Positions 54,430 through 64,000 of a stretch of 64,000 bases of DNA are shown piece after piece; positions within the stretch are counted from its first letter, which is position 1, and each line of letters begins with the position of its first letter. The DNA comes from Elymus sibiricus (Eukaryota; Streptophyta; Magnoliopsida; Poales; Poaceae). The notes beneath the pieces were generated by a model that was given only the letters and a program-made list of their open reading frames with translations, did not search any database and was not told where the DNA came from. The position numbers were made by a program, and so were the translations under genes. The DNA lies in assembly GCA_039707655.1 (NCBI GenBank), contig CM077676.1, positions 377,832,114-377,896,113 of the forward strand, written 5' to 3'.

Positions 54430-56341
54430 TGTAACATCCCCAGATCTCAACCCTGTCATTAAGCTAATAAAATTGCCATGTCATCATGATCATCCTATTT
54501 AAATTGCATTTAGGAAATAATACAAATTCAAATTCCAAATTCAAATGCAAGTCAAATTATTACTTCTTCAATTAATTGAATAAAAATGTTCATAATATTC
54601 CAAATAATCCCAAAGCAATTATAAAAGTAAAATCAACATTATTAAAATTCCCAAAATGACCCTAGCAACTAAAAAAGTACCCAAAACAGCATAATTAAAT
54701 CCATTTTCATTTTTGAAAAATACAAATGAAATTAAATCACTCCCAAACTTTTTGTGGCAGTGAGGGATAATTCATATTAATTACTGGGACCAACTACACA
54801 TTTTACATAATTCAACTAGTATTGAAGGAAAATGCAGAACAGAGAAGAAATAAAAGAAAACAGAAAAGTAATAAAAGAAAAGGGAAAAGCTACTGTGCTA
54901 GTGGCCCAAGTGGAACAATGCCGGCCCAGCCCGCGCTGGCCGTCCCTAACCTCCCTCTCCCTCTCTCCTGGCATGGCAGAACGCGCGCGCACGTGCGCGC
55001 CAGGTCCCCCTCCCTCGCTGCTCGACAGCGCGCGTCTGCAGCCCCGGGTCGCCTGCAAGACCCCCTGCGCCCCTAGTTCCCCCCATGCACCCCCTCGCAC
55101 GCCTCCCCATCTCCGATCTAGCTCGCCCGAGCGGGCTCGTCGTCGCCGCCTCATCGTCTGCGCGCCCAGGAGCCACCCCGAGCCGCGTGGAGATGTCCAC
55201 CAGCCGCGCCATGCTCGACTTCGTCCTCTACGTGCATGGGTTCGAGCGGAAGCCCCTCCAAGCCGTCGCAAACGCTGTCTCTGCCGACTGCATCCGCCAC
55301 GGTCGCCGTCTCGATCCGCTCCACCCCGAGCCTCTCCGGCCTTCCCGAGTCCTCCACGAGCTCCAATGTGAGCACGCGCTCCTCCTCAACCCCTTTCCCC
55401 CCTTCCCCGCGTCCTCTAGTCGTTGCTCTCGCCTTGCCCGCGCTGCCGTCCGCCATGGCCGAAGAGCTCCATGCTCCCGAGCTCCTTTGCTCGTTTGCAT
55501 CGCGCCCGTGAGCTCCTGGTGACCGTAGAGCGCCGCCAGCCTGTTTGTTTGCCTTCGCGCGCGCCGTAGCTACGGGGCCGTGCTCAGCCAAACTCCGGTC
55601 GCCGCCGTGGTCGATGCCCTGCTCGACTCCGGCCACCCCGCGACCTCCCGTTTGTCCCCTTGGATGCGCGGCGATGGGCTCGTCCGAATCATGCGCTCTG
55701 CCTCTCGTTTGGTCGCCGGAGGACGTTTCCCGAGCGTCGCCGCCGCATCTGGCTCGTCGCCGGCGACTAACCCCAGCCGGGCTGACGTGGCCGGTTAACT
55801 AGAGCTAATTACGCGCTTAAGTACCCCCCTTGTGTGTATGACATGCGGGCCCTGCTGTTTAATTAAAACATAGATTAGTCTATGGTTAAAATTAAATAAA
55901 CCACCGGGGCCCACGCGTCAGATTTGACCATGCCCAGTCAGCGTTGACTGGGCCCACCAGTCAGTGACCGTGGCCGCTGACAGGTGGCCCCCACATTAAT
56001 TAAAACAATTTTATAAATAATAAAAATGCTAATTATTCTACTAATTACTCTGTTAAACTAAATCAGTCACTGACCAGTGGGACCCACTGGTCAGGTTTGA
56101 CTCTGGTCAGCTGGGTTTGACCCGCTGACGTCACAATACACTGTTTTGGATAATTCAGATTTAATAAATAAAATAATTCCAGAAATTCAATAAAACTTTG
56201 AAAAATCATATAAAATAAACCATAACTCCGATGAAAATAATTTATATTTGAAAAATGATCAGAAAAATATGAAGAATCCGAATATGCCCTCCACATACGT
56301 GTCACATGCGTGTAACATACTGAACGTTGAACATTTGCTAC
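54430..56341 (+). mobile_element. H-type LTR, 5' part (H2)
   Basis: Begins TGTAACATCCCCAG inside LTR A. It shares with H1 the words CCCAAACTTTTTGTGGCAGTG, AATTCCAGAAAT and TCCGAATA in the same order, but is well diverged. It is cut at 56341 by the CACTA element. The GC-rich central part (54900-55800) gives long open frames on both strands that I do not take as coding. Confidence 0.65.
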
Positions 56342-56640
56342 CACTAGTAGAAAACAGGGCTTTGGTCCAGGCCAGATAAGAGCATCAGTCCCGGTTCTGT
56401 TACGAACCGGGACCAATGGGTGCATCAGTCCCGGTTCGTAGAGGCCAGGGCGCCGGCCGGGCCACGGCAGGCACCAGTCCCTGTTCGTCTGACCCCTTTG
56501 GTCCCGGTTCCAGACACGAACTGGGACTAAAGGGCCTCGCTCCTGGCGCAGCCCTTTAGTCCCGGTTGGTGGCTGGAACCGGGACTAAATGTGTGTCTTC
56601 TGTCCCGGTTCTAGCCACGAACCGGGACTAAAGAGATGCC
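56342..56640 (+). repeat. CACTA 5' terminus and subterminal palindromes
   Basis: About six AGTCCCGGTT…AACCGGGACT half-sites in both orientations between 56387 and 56630, the expected binding sites for the CACTA DNA-binding protein. Confidence 0.8.
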
Positions 56641-56648
56641 TATATATA
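56641..56648 (+). promoter_or_regulatory. TATA box of CACTA gene 1
   Basis: TATATATA directly after the last palindrome. The presumed leader exon has a donor at 56908 (GTGAGC) and an acceptor at 57018. Confidence 0.6.
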
Positions 56649-57022
56649 TGCTCTCCCCTGCCCGCTCACTCCTCTGTTTTTTGGCCGGCCGGTGTGGGAG
56701 GTGTGTGCTGCTCTGCTCTCACCTCCTATGCACATGAGGTGTTCGATGAAATGCCCGAGTCACACTTAAGCTTTCTCCTCTCCAAGCTCGACCTCCTAGC
56801 TCCATTTTCCCCAAGATTTGTCTAGGTTTGGCGGTGCACCATTGTCCCCGTCCCCGTCCTCACCGCCGTCGATCGCCCGCGCCGATCTCGTCGCCGGCAC
56901 CACCGTGGTGAGCCTCTTGCTCTTATCTTCTTTTTAAAAGAAAAACATTCTTACTTGTATGATTTAGATAGATACTTGTATAATTTTCTAACTTTTATTA
57001 TTGTTTGTTATTATATAGTGCC

Positions 57023-57466
57023 ATGACTTTGGTATCCGCCCCCGTCGGCCCTCGTCCTGTCTATGATTCGGATGTGGTATATTATCTTTTATTATGATTT
57101 GTTTCATTTAGTGTTTATGACAATTATGCGGACCAACGAGACATAGATGTTTTTATCTAGGAGGTATGTGAACCGGAAATTCCAACCGACCCTCTTGTCG
57201 AGAGGTTAAATTTAGTTGAAAAAGAAAACAATTACTTGAAGAAAAAATTGAAAAGAATTGAGGAGGAGAAGATGGAATTGGAGTTGCATGTTGCCGATGT
57301 CGTCGATGATCACAAGATCAAGATGGATGCAATGCGCTTGAAGATTAGAAAGATTAAAAAATATGCCATTCATAATGAGGCTTGGTATTATTATGCCATT
57401 GGATCAATTGTTAGCTTAGTTGCGATTATGATCGCATTTGTTGTTGCATTTAAATGTTTTTCATAG
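57023..57466 (+). CDS. spliced coiled-coil/membrane protein of CACTA
   Basis: Proposed exons 57023-57076 and 57161-57466, 119 codons. Exon 1 reads MTLVSAPVGPRPVYDSDV to donor GTATAT. The acceptor TTATCTAG at 57160 joins in phase to EVCEPEIPTDPLVERLNLVE. A charged heptad region (KKKLKRIEEEKMELELHVAD, then DDHKIKMDAMRLKIRKIKK) is followed by one hydrophobic segment (AIGSIVSLVAIMIAFVVAF) at the C-terminus, a tail anchor. A 5' leader intron (56908-57018) precedes it. It lies between the promoter palindromes and the transposase. No stops or frameshifts. Function unknown; a membrane-anchored protein is unexpected in a DNA transposon. Confidence 0.6.
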
Positions 57467-57686
57467 TTTCAATGTATGTTTTAATTAGATGCTCTAGAGA
57501 GCTATATGTTGTTCTATGAGAACTATATATGTATGAACTTTATGAATTTATTTTTTCAGTAATAACATTTGATCACTACTGTACTTTGGTTTTAATGTGA
57601 TGATGAACTTGTATTAATTTGGTCACTTCTCAATTCATGATGTTCTGTAATGGTTTTTGATACACTTAATTATATAATGCACGCAG

Positions 57687-60600
57687 ATGAAACGGCAATG
57701 GATGTACGGTGACCGACGCACCTCCGAGTATCTTGAGGGCCTGCATAAATTTCTCGAAGTGGCTGATGCAAACAAGCAGAATGGTTTTATGTATTGTCCA
57801 AGCCCTGTCTGTGAGAATACGAAGGATTACTCTAACTTGAAAACCCTTCACGTCCACCTGCTTGAGAAGGGTTTCATGCCACACTATAATGTTTGGACCA
57901 AGCACGGAGAAAGAGGGGTTATGATGGAAGACAACGAAGAAGAAGAGGATGATGACAACTATCCCCCTGAATACGGTGATACTGCAACGGGGGAAGCTGA
58001 AGATCAAGAGGAACCAGACAATGTGCCCGATGATGATCTTTGCCGGGTCATTGTTGATGCAAAGAGACAATGCCAAAGTGAAAGGGAGAAGTTGAAGTTC
58101 GATCGCATGTTAGAGGATCACAAAAAAGGGTTGTACCCAAATTGCGAAGATGACAACACAAAGCTCGGTACCACACTGGAATTGCTGCAATGGAAGGCAG
58201 ACAATGGTGTATCTGACAACGGATTTGGGAAGCTACTGAAAATAATGAAGAAGAAGCTTCCAAAGGATAACGAATTGCCCAATAGTACGTACGAAGCAAA
58301 GAAGGTTCTATGCCCTCTAGGATTGGAGGTGCAGAAGGTACATGCATGCCCTAATGACTGCATCCTCTACTGCGGTGAGTACGAGGATTTGAACGCATGC
58401 CCGGTATGCGGTGCATTGCGGTATAAGATCAGACGAGATGACCCTGGTGATGTTGAGGGTGAACGCCCCAGGAAGAGGGTTCCTGCCAAGGTGATGTGGT
58501 ATGCTCCTATAATACCATGGTAGAAACGTTTGTTCAGAAACAAAGAGCATGCCAAGTTGATGCGATGGCACAAAGAAGACCGTAAGAAAGACGGGAAGTT
58601 GAGAGCACCCGCTGACGGGTCGCAGTGGAGAAAAATTGAGAGAAGGTGGGGGGACTTTGCAGGTGACGCAAGGAACGTATGGTTTGGGTTAAGCGCAGAT
58701 GGCATTAATCCTTTTGGGGAGCAGAGCAACAATCATAGCACCTGGCCCGTGACTCTATGTATCTATAACCTTCCTCCTTGGTTGTGCATGAAGTGGAAGT
58801 TCATTATGATGCCAGTGCTCATCCAAGGCCCTAAGCAACCCGGCAACGACATTGATGTGTACCTAAGGCCATTAGTTGAAGAACTTTTACAGTTGTGGAA
58901 TGGAAAAGGTGTACGTGTGTGGGATGAGCACAAACAGCAGGAATTTGACCTACATGCGTTGCTGTTTGTAACCATCAATGATTGGCCTGCTCCCAGTAAC
59001 CTTTCAGGACAGACAAACAAGGGATACCACGCATGCACGCACTGTGTAGATGACACCGAAAGTATATATTTGGAGAAATGCAGGAAGAATGTGTACCTGG
59101 GACATCGTCGATTTCTTCCGACCAACCATCAATGTCGAAAGAAAGGCAAGCATTTCAAAGGTGAGGCAGATCACCGGAAGAAGCCCGCCCTCCGTACTGG
59201 TGATCACATACTTGATATGGTCAAGGATTTACAAGTAATCTTTGGAAAGGGTCCTGGCGGACAATCTATTCCGAATGACGCTGAGGGACGCGCACCCATG
59301 TGGAAGAAGAAATCTATATTTTGGGACCTACCCTATTGGAAAGACCTAGAGGTCCGCTCTGCAATCGACGTGATGCACGTGACGAAGAATCTTTGCGTGA
59401 ACCTGCTAGGCTTCTTGGGCGTGTATGGGAAGACAAAAGATACACCGGAGGCACGGGAGGACCAGCAACGTGTGCACGAAAAAGATGGCATGCATCCAAA
59501 GCAGTATGAAGGTCCTGCCAGCTACGCTCTTACCAAAGAAGAGAAGGAAATCTTCTTTGAATGCCTGCTCAGTATGAAGGTCCCGTCTGGCTTCTCGTCG
59601 AATATAAAGGGAATAATAAATATGGCAGAGAAAAAGTTCCAGAACCTAAAGTCTCATGACTGCCACGTGATTATGACGCAACTGCTTCCGGTTGCATTGA
59701 GGGGGCTTCTACCGAAAAACGTTCGATTAGCCATTGTGAAGCTATGTGCATTCCTCAATGCAATCTCTCAGAAGGTAATCGATCCAGATATCCTACCAAG
59801 GTTAAAGAATGATTTGGTGCAATGTCTTGTCAGTTTCGAGCTGGTGTTCCCACCATCCTTCTTCAATATCATGACGCATGTCCTAGTTCATCTAGTCGAC
59901 GAGATTGCCATTCTGGGTCCTGTATTTCTACACAATATGTTCCCCATTGAGAGGTTCATGGGAGTCTTAAAGAAATATGTTCGTAACCGTGCTAGGCCAG
60001 AAGGAAGCATCTCCATGGGCCATCAAACAGAGGAGGTCATTGGGTTTTGTGTTGACTTTATTCCTGACCTTAAGCCGATTGGTCTCCCTCAATCGCGGTA
60101 TGAGGGGAGACTGACTGGAAAAGGCACGCTAGGAGCGGATGCAATAATATGTAGGGACGGGCATTCTTGGGCTCAAGCACACTACACAGTTGTACAGAAT
60201 TCTACCTTGGTGACCCCGTATGTCAATGAACACTAGAATTTTCTGCGCTCCAAACACCCGGAGCAGTCTGACGACTGGATTACATGTGAACACATCAGGA
60301 CTTTCGGCAGTTGGTTGCAAACACATCTCATGGGTAACAACATTGTTGGAGATGAGTTGTACTCGTTGGCCAGGGGACCATCTTCGACTGTATTGACTTA
60401 CCAAGGGTACGAGATAAATGGGAATACATTTTACACGATCGCCCAAGATCAAAAGAGCACCAACCAAAACAGTGGTGTCCGCTTTGATGCAGCAACCAAC
60501 AGGAGAAAGGACACATATTATGGTTACATAGTGGACATATGGGAACTTGACTATGGACATGATTTTAAGGTCCCTTTGTTTCGGTGCAAATGGGTCAATC

Positions 60601-60983
60601 GGTCAGGAGGCGGGGTACAGGTAGACCCGCAGTACGGAATGACAACAGTGGATCTCAACAATCTTGGGTACACAGACGAACCATTCGTCCTAGCCAATGA
60701 TGTGGCGCAGGTTTTCTATGTGAAGGACATGTCTACCAAACCGAGAAAAAGAAAAGATAAGGAAGCGAATACATCATACGATGAGCCAAAGCGCCACATT
60801 GTTCTTTCAGGGAAAAGAGACATCGTGGGAGTGGACGGCAAGACAGACATGTCTGAAGATTATGAAAAGTTTCATGAAATTCCTCCCTTCAAAGTGAAGG
60901 CTGACCCAAGCACCCTGTTAAACGATGAAGATTATCCATGGTTACGGCGCAATAAGCAAGGGAAACACACGAAGAAAAAGTGA
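57687..60983 (+). pseudogene. CACTA TNP2 transposase with two TAG codons
   Basis: One reading frame of 1,099 codons from ATG 57687, after acceptor-like CACGCAG. The N-terminal transposase-associated domain starts KRQWMYGDRRTSEYLEGLHK. An acidic linker and a Cys cluster (YCGEYEDLNACPVCGALRYK) follow. The TNP2 domain includes KLMRWHKEDRKKDGKLRAPA, WPVTLCIYNLPPWLCMKWKF and IDVMHVTKNLCVNLLGFLGV; a C-terminal region contains LAPHMFP-equivalent FLHNMFPIERFMG. The only defects seen are TAG at 58521-58523 and TAG at 60234-60236. It would cut and join CACTA ends. Introns cannot be excluded, but the frame needs none. Confidence 0.8.
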
Positions 60984-62295
60984 AGACTTTCTCTCCACAA
61001 CTATTCTGATGATAGCTTTGATCTAGAATATCACTGCAGTTACATGTCAAGAAATGAAATGCCTTTTGTAACATATGAGTTTTCGTCTGAAACCGTGATA
61101 CTTCGAAAAAGATTGTCCATTTTGTACACGAAGTGCATCCAGTTTTTGCCGTAACCCTCTCAACTTTTTAGCACATGCTATGTGGGTGAAATGATGATAC
61201 CATGCCAACTTTCAACCTTTTCAGAGTTCATTTGTACTGCTTTCCAATTTCAGGGTCATTTAGCTAAAAAAATCAGTAAATGCATGAAAAATAGCAAATG
61301 AAGTCAGAAAGGGTTGAAAATTGATGATGTGGCTTTGAATGGTGCATGTTGAACGCACAAAAAGTCTGGAGTTGAAATAAGTTAAAAAAATGAAATGCCT
61401 TTGTAACATATGAGTTTTCGTCCGAAACCCTGATACTTCGAAAGAGATTGTCTATTTTGTACACGAAGTGCATCCAGTTTTTGCCGTAACCCTCTCAACT
61501 TTTTCGCACATGCTATGTGGGTGAAATGATGATACCATGCCAAGTTTCAACCTTTTCAGAGTTCATTTGTAGTGCTTGTTTATTTCAGGGTCATTTAGCT
61601 CAAAATAAATCATTATATGCATGAAAAATAGCAAATGAAGTCACAAAAGGATTGAAAATTGATGATGTGGCTTTGAATGGTGCATTTTGAACGATGAAAA
61701 TTATCAAAGTATTTTTTGTTAAAAACTTTAATAGCAAAAAGAATTTTCATAAAGTATTTTTGTTATAAACTTTAATAGCAAACTAAAATAACATAAAAAT
61801 AAAAAAATGCAGCTTTTATAAAACTCTGATAGCAAAAAGAATGAACTAAAAAGAATCAATTAAAATATTTTGTTATGATCAACTAAAACAAAACTATAAT
61901 ATTCTTCAATAGCAAAAAGAATCAACTAAAAAGCTTTTATAAACCTCTAGTTATTATCAAAATAATATTAACTTAAAATTATATAAAATTTATGCAACTA
62001 AAATTATCAAAGTATTTTTTGTTAAAAACTTTAATAGCAAACTAAAATAACATAAAAAATAAAAAAATGCCGCCTACTAGGCCACCACGGCCTGCATACG
62101 ACTAGAAACCCATCTTTACATGGGCCAGGATGCAGGCCCGCGGGCCCCGCAGACCCAACAGGGCAGTGACAAAGGTTAGGCATGTACTGCCTGCAATAGA
62201 GAGGAGCTCGGCAGCTCAGTCGCAGCGGGGCTTATAAACCGGTGCAGGCGCCTCTCGACTAGCGAGGTGGTACTAAACATTTGGCCGCGGCAGCA
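60984..62295. other. CACTA non-coding region after transposase
   Basis: Holds the ~336-bp tandem repeat, an AT-rich stretch with AACTTTAATAGCAAA units (61690-62060), and a GC-rich piece near 62070-62280 (GCCACCACGGCCTGC; GGCGCCTCTCGACTAG). No ORF is supported. Confidence 0.65.
61055..61700. repeat. ~336-bp tandem repeat, two copies
   Basis: Both copies carry GAAATGCCTTTTGTAACATA, CGAAGTGCATCCAGTTTTTG and CACATGCTATGTGGGTGAAA. The second is slightly shorter. Confidence 0.85.
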
Positions 62296-62500
62296 CAGCA
62301 CTTTAGTCCCGGTTGGTGGCTCCAACCGGGACTAAAGGCACCCCTTTCGTCCCGGTTCGTGCCACCAACCGGGACTAAAGGGCTCTGCTTCCCGCCCTTC
62401 GGTCTGCTGAAATTGACCTTTAGTCCCGGTTGGTGCCTCCAACCGGGACGAAAGGGGTGCCTTTAGTCCCGGTTGGTGGCTCCAACCGGGACTAAAGGGT
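62296..62500 (+). repeat. internal copy of CACTA subterminal palindromes
   Basis: Eight to nine TTTAGTCCCGGTTGGTGGC / CCAACCGGGACTAAAGG half-sites as inverted pairs, closely resembling the 5' subterminal region and followed likewise by a TATA box. Confidence 0.8.
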
Positions 62501-62504
62501 TGGG

Positions 62505-62512
62505 TATATAAG
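62505..62512 (+). promoter_or_regulatory. TATA box after internal palindromes
   Basis: TATATAAG, followed by a GC-rich leader (62530-62860) like the first promoter at 56641. Probably drives the second gene. Confidence 0.5.
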
Positions 62513-62529
62513 CCAACACTTACGAAATT

Positions 62530-63230
62530 TTCAGAGTTCATCTGCAGTTTCCCCCGACGACGCCGAAGAGCACCTCGACGCCGCCAGGCTGCCCCGACGC
62601 CGTCCCCCGCTCCCCTCGCCGCGCCCTACCCCGACGCCGTCGCCGCGCCCCTGCCCCGCCATCGCCGTCGCCGTCGCCGCCCCCGAGCCCGCACGCTCTC
62701 GCTCCTCGTCGCCGCCCCCGCCGTTGCCGTCGCCGCCCCTGAGCACGCGCGCTCTCCCTCCTCCCCGAGCCCTCGCCGCCCCCGCTGTGAGCCCTCGCCG
62801 CCCCCGCTGTGAGCCCTCGCCGCCCCCGCTGTGAGCCGCCGCCGCCCCGGCCCGCTGTCCATTTTTTTTGTTTATTAATTATGTTTATGTATGTATGTAT
62901 ATGTAGATGCTTAGTGTATATATAATGTAGATGTATATGTATGTATGTATGGATGGATGGATGTATATAGAAAATATTGATATGATGAATTTTTTTAGTT
63001 CATAGAATTTTTTATGTTCATAGAATTAATATCAAGTGGCACTTTTCAAACAAAGTTTTGAGCAAGCTAATGGACTCTAGCAGAGAATCAATTGATACTA
63101 TCTTGTAGATCACAGTCTAGTGATCAATATTGATATAAGGCACTAACCCATAGGATGTACAGAACAATACTTGTAGCCTTTGGAAAACATCTAAGTGATG
63201 TTTAAAGCTGAGGAATTCTCAGACTTAGCA
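62530..63230 (+). other. GC-rich leader and AT-rich intron-like stretch
   Basis: 62530-62860 consists of CCGCC/CGCCGCC low-complexity sequence with a short triplicated unit (GTGAGCCCTCGCCGCCCCC). 62870-63230 is AT-rich with ATGTATGTAT repeats. No coding frame is trusted. Confidence 0.45.
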
Positions 63231-63507
63231 GAATTCCAGGAATTTTCAGGATATTGGTAAAACTTTAGAAATTCGTAGAAAATTAACTGTAACTCCGATG
63301 AAAATAATTGATATATGAAAACCGATCAGAATAATATGACGAATCCGAATATGCCCTCCGTTCGTCTGTCACAAGCAGCTAGCATAGCGAACCTGGAACC
63401 GTCCCCCTCCGTTTCATCTGTCCAAAAATGCAGACTTCGGGAAAACATTCCCGGATGTTATACCCTTCACCTATATCGCGTAGTGCCGCGTTAGAACACC
63501 CCTAACT
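63231..63507. mobile_element. H-type LTR fragment
   Basis: Shares AATTCCAGGAATTTTCAG, AATATGACGAATCCGAATA, GGAACCGTCCCCCTCCG and the CGGGAAAACATTCCCGGAT region with solo LTR H1 (36600-36860). It overlaps in content with the end of H2, so it is not simply the right half of H2. Confidence 0.6.
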
Positions 63508-63828
63508 CTCTCGAGAATTCAACATATCCCCGATAACTTCGACATGAGGGGGGGGGGGGGTCCGCAAGTATCCTCGACGACCATGAGAGAGGTGGTCCGC
63601 AAGGTATCCTCTCTCGAAAGATAGGACGACTCATCAGACATGAGGGGGGAGGAGTCCTCGACGTTCGTCTGAAACTGACTGTTATAAAACTTGTCAACTT
63701 TGCATGATGTTTGCCACTTATCCATTGCTCATATGCATATGATTCCTTGTTGTGATATTAAGCCCATGTTTGCCACTAATCCATCTCTCATGGTTGTATA
63801 TTGCCATGTTGTAATGTTTGCAGAAACT

Positions 63829-64000
63829 ATGGACAGAGACTTAGAAAAAGAAGAGTTGTTGGGGGATATAATCCTTCAAGGAGGTGATATCACCTTGTCA
63901 TTTCTCAACGACACCGATGGTGAGGAAGGAGATCATGACGGCTGCGGTGATCCAACAATGGAGGAGGAAGGAGATCATGACGAGTCCGGTGATCCAACAA
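63829..64000 (+). CDS. CACTA second gene, N-terminal part (runs off window)
   Basis: ATG 63829 follows an acceptor-like TGTTTGCAG. The 57 visible codons begin MDRDLEKEELLGDIILQGGD, then LSFLNDTDGEEGDHDGCGDP and EEEGDHDESGDPT, with an acidic EEGDHD-x-x-GDPT repeat appearing twice. Position after TNP2 and the acidic start suit the second CACTA protein (TNP1/TNPA-like, binding subterminal repeats), but no domain is reached before the window ends. Confidence 0.55.
   Translation, partial: MDRDLEKEELLGDIILQGGDITLSFLNDTDGEEGDHDGCGDPTMEEEGDHDESGDPT

Larger units (their letters stand above)
56342..64000 (+). mobile_element. CACTA (En/Spm) transposon, continues past window
   Basis: Starts with CACTAGTAGAAAACAGGGC, a CACTA terminal repeat. 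Subterminal palindromes of AGTCCCGGTT / AACCGGGACT follow. Contents: a promoter, a small spliced gene, a TNP2 transposase frame, tandem repeats, an internal palindrome/TATA module and the start of a second gene. The right terminus is not in the window, so the 3-bp target duplication (expected TAC) cannot be checked. Confidence 0.85.

Noticed and set aside
62626..62862. GDGGGGGR-type minus-strand frames
   Set aside because: Low-complexity CCGCC leader sequence, not a protein.
1..64000. tRNA, rRNA or snoRNA genes
   Set aside because: Only short primer-binding sites complementary to tRNA 3' ends were seen, no cloverleaf-forming gene.

Overview
The window reads as intergenic DNA of a Triticeae grass (wheat, barley or Aegilops type). 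Evidence: nested Ty3/gypsy retrotransposons of Athila and Tat type, a CACTA (En/Spm) transposon with TNP2 transposase, PIF/Harbinger-like elements, and Stowaway MITEs, with no intact host gene. Family names such as Sabrina or WHAM come from memory of sequence style and are tentative.

1-14,066: mostly low-copy DNA with small DNA elements. These are a long-TIR element (1545-2507), a Harbinger MITE with TAA target duplications (2511-2845), a threefold ~300-bp tandem repeat (7519-8477), a Harbinger-like element carrying an ORF (9575-10696), a Stowaway MITE inside another (11373-11764), a foldback element (12011-12416) and a second Harbinger-like element with a longer ORF (12687-14066). A decayed gene fragment lies at about 6940-7300.

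14,067-38,172: one minus-strand Athila-type gypsy element ('C') swollen by insertions. Its gag and reverse transcriptase are fused by an internal deletion and its integrase has lost the third catalytic acid. Inside it lie a scrambled cluster of Tat-type gypsy copies ('D', 18147-32205), a solo D LTR (32411-33282) and a 2.8-kb solo LTR of a third family ('H', 35079-37905). The D cluster carries two copies of an antisense gene for a B3-type DNA-binding protein with its own TATA box and poly(A) signal. One copy is intact.

38,173-54,429: a minus-strand composite of two related non-autonomous gypsy families. One LTR ('B', 46655-48687) is shared by two internal regions. A complete 5.5-kb non-autonomous plus-strand element ('E', 38984-44465, TSD CACTC) sits inside. 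54,430-56,341 is a second H-type LTR, cut by a CACTA element at 56,342 that runs off the window. The CACTA carries a small spliced coiled-coil/membrane protein gene, a TNP2 frame broken only by two TAG codons, an internal copy of its palindromic promoter module, and the start of a second gene at the window edge.

The most interesting coding signals are element-borne rather than host genes: the antisense B3 protein; the Harbinger-like ORFs with SUMO-interaction-like and tandem psi-K-x-E-x-x-S-P motifs; and the CACTA small membrane protein.
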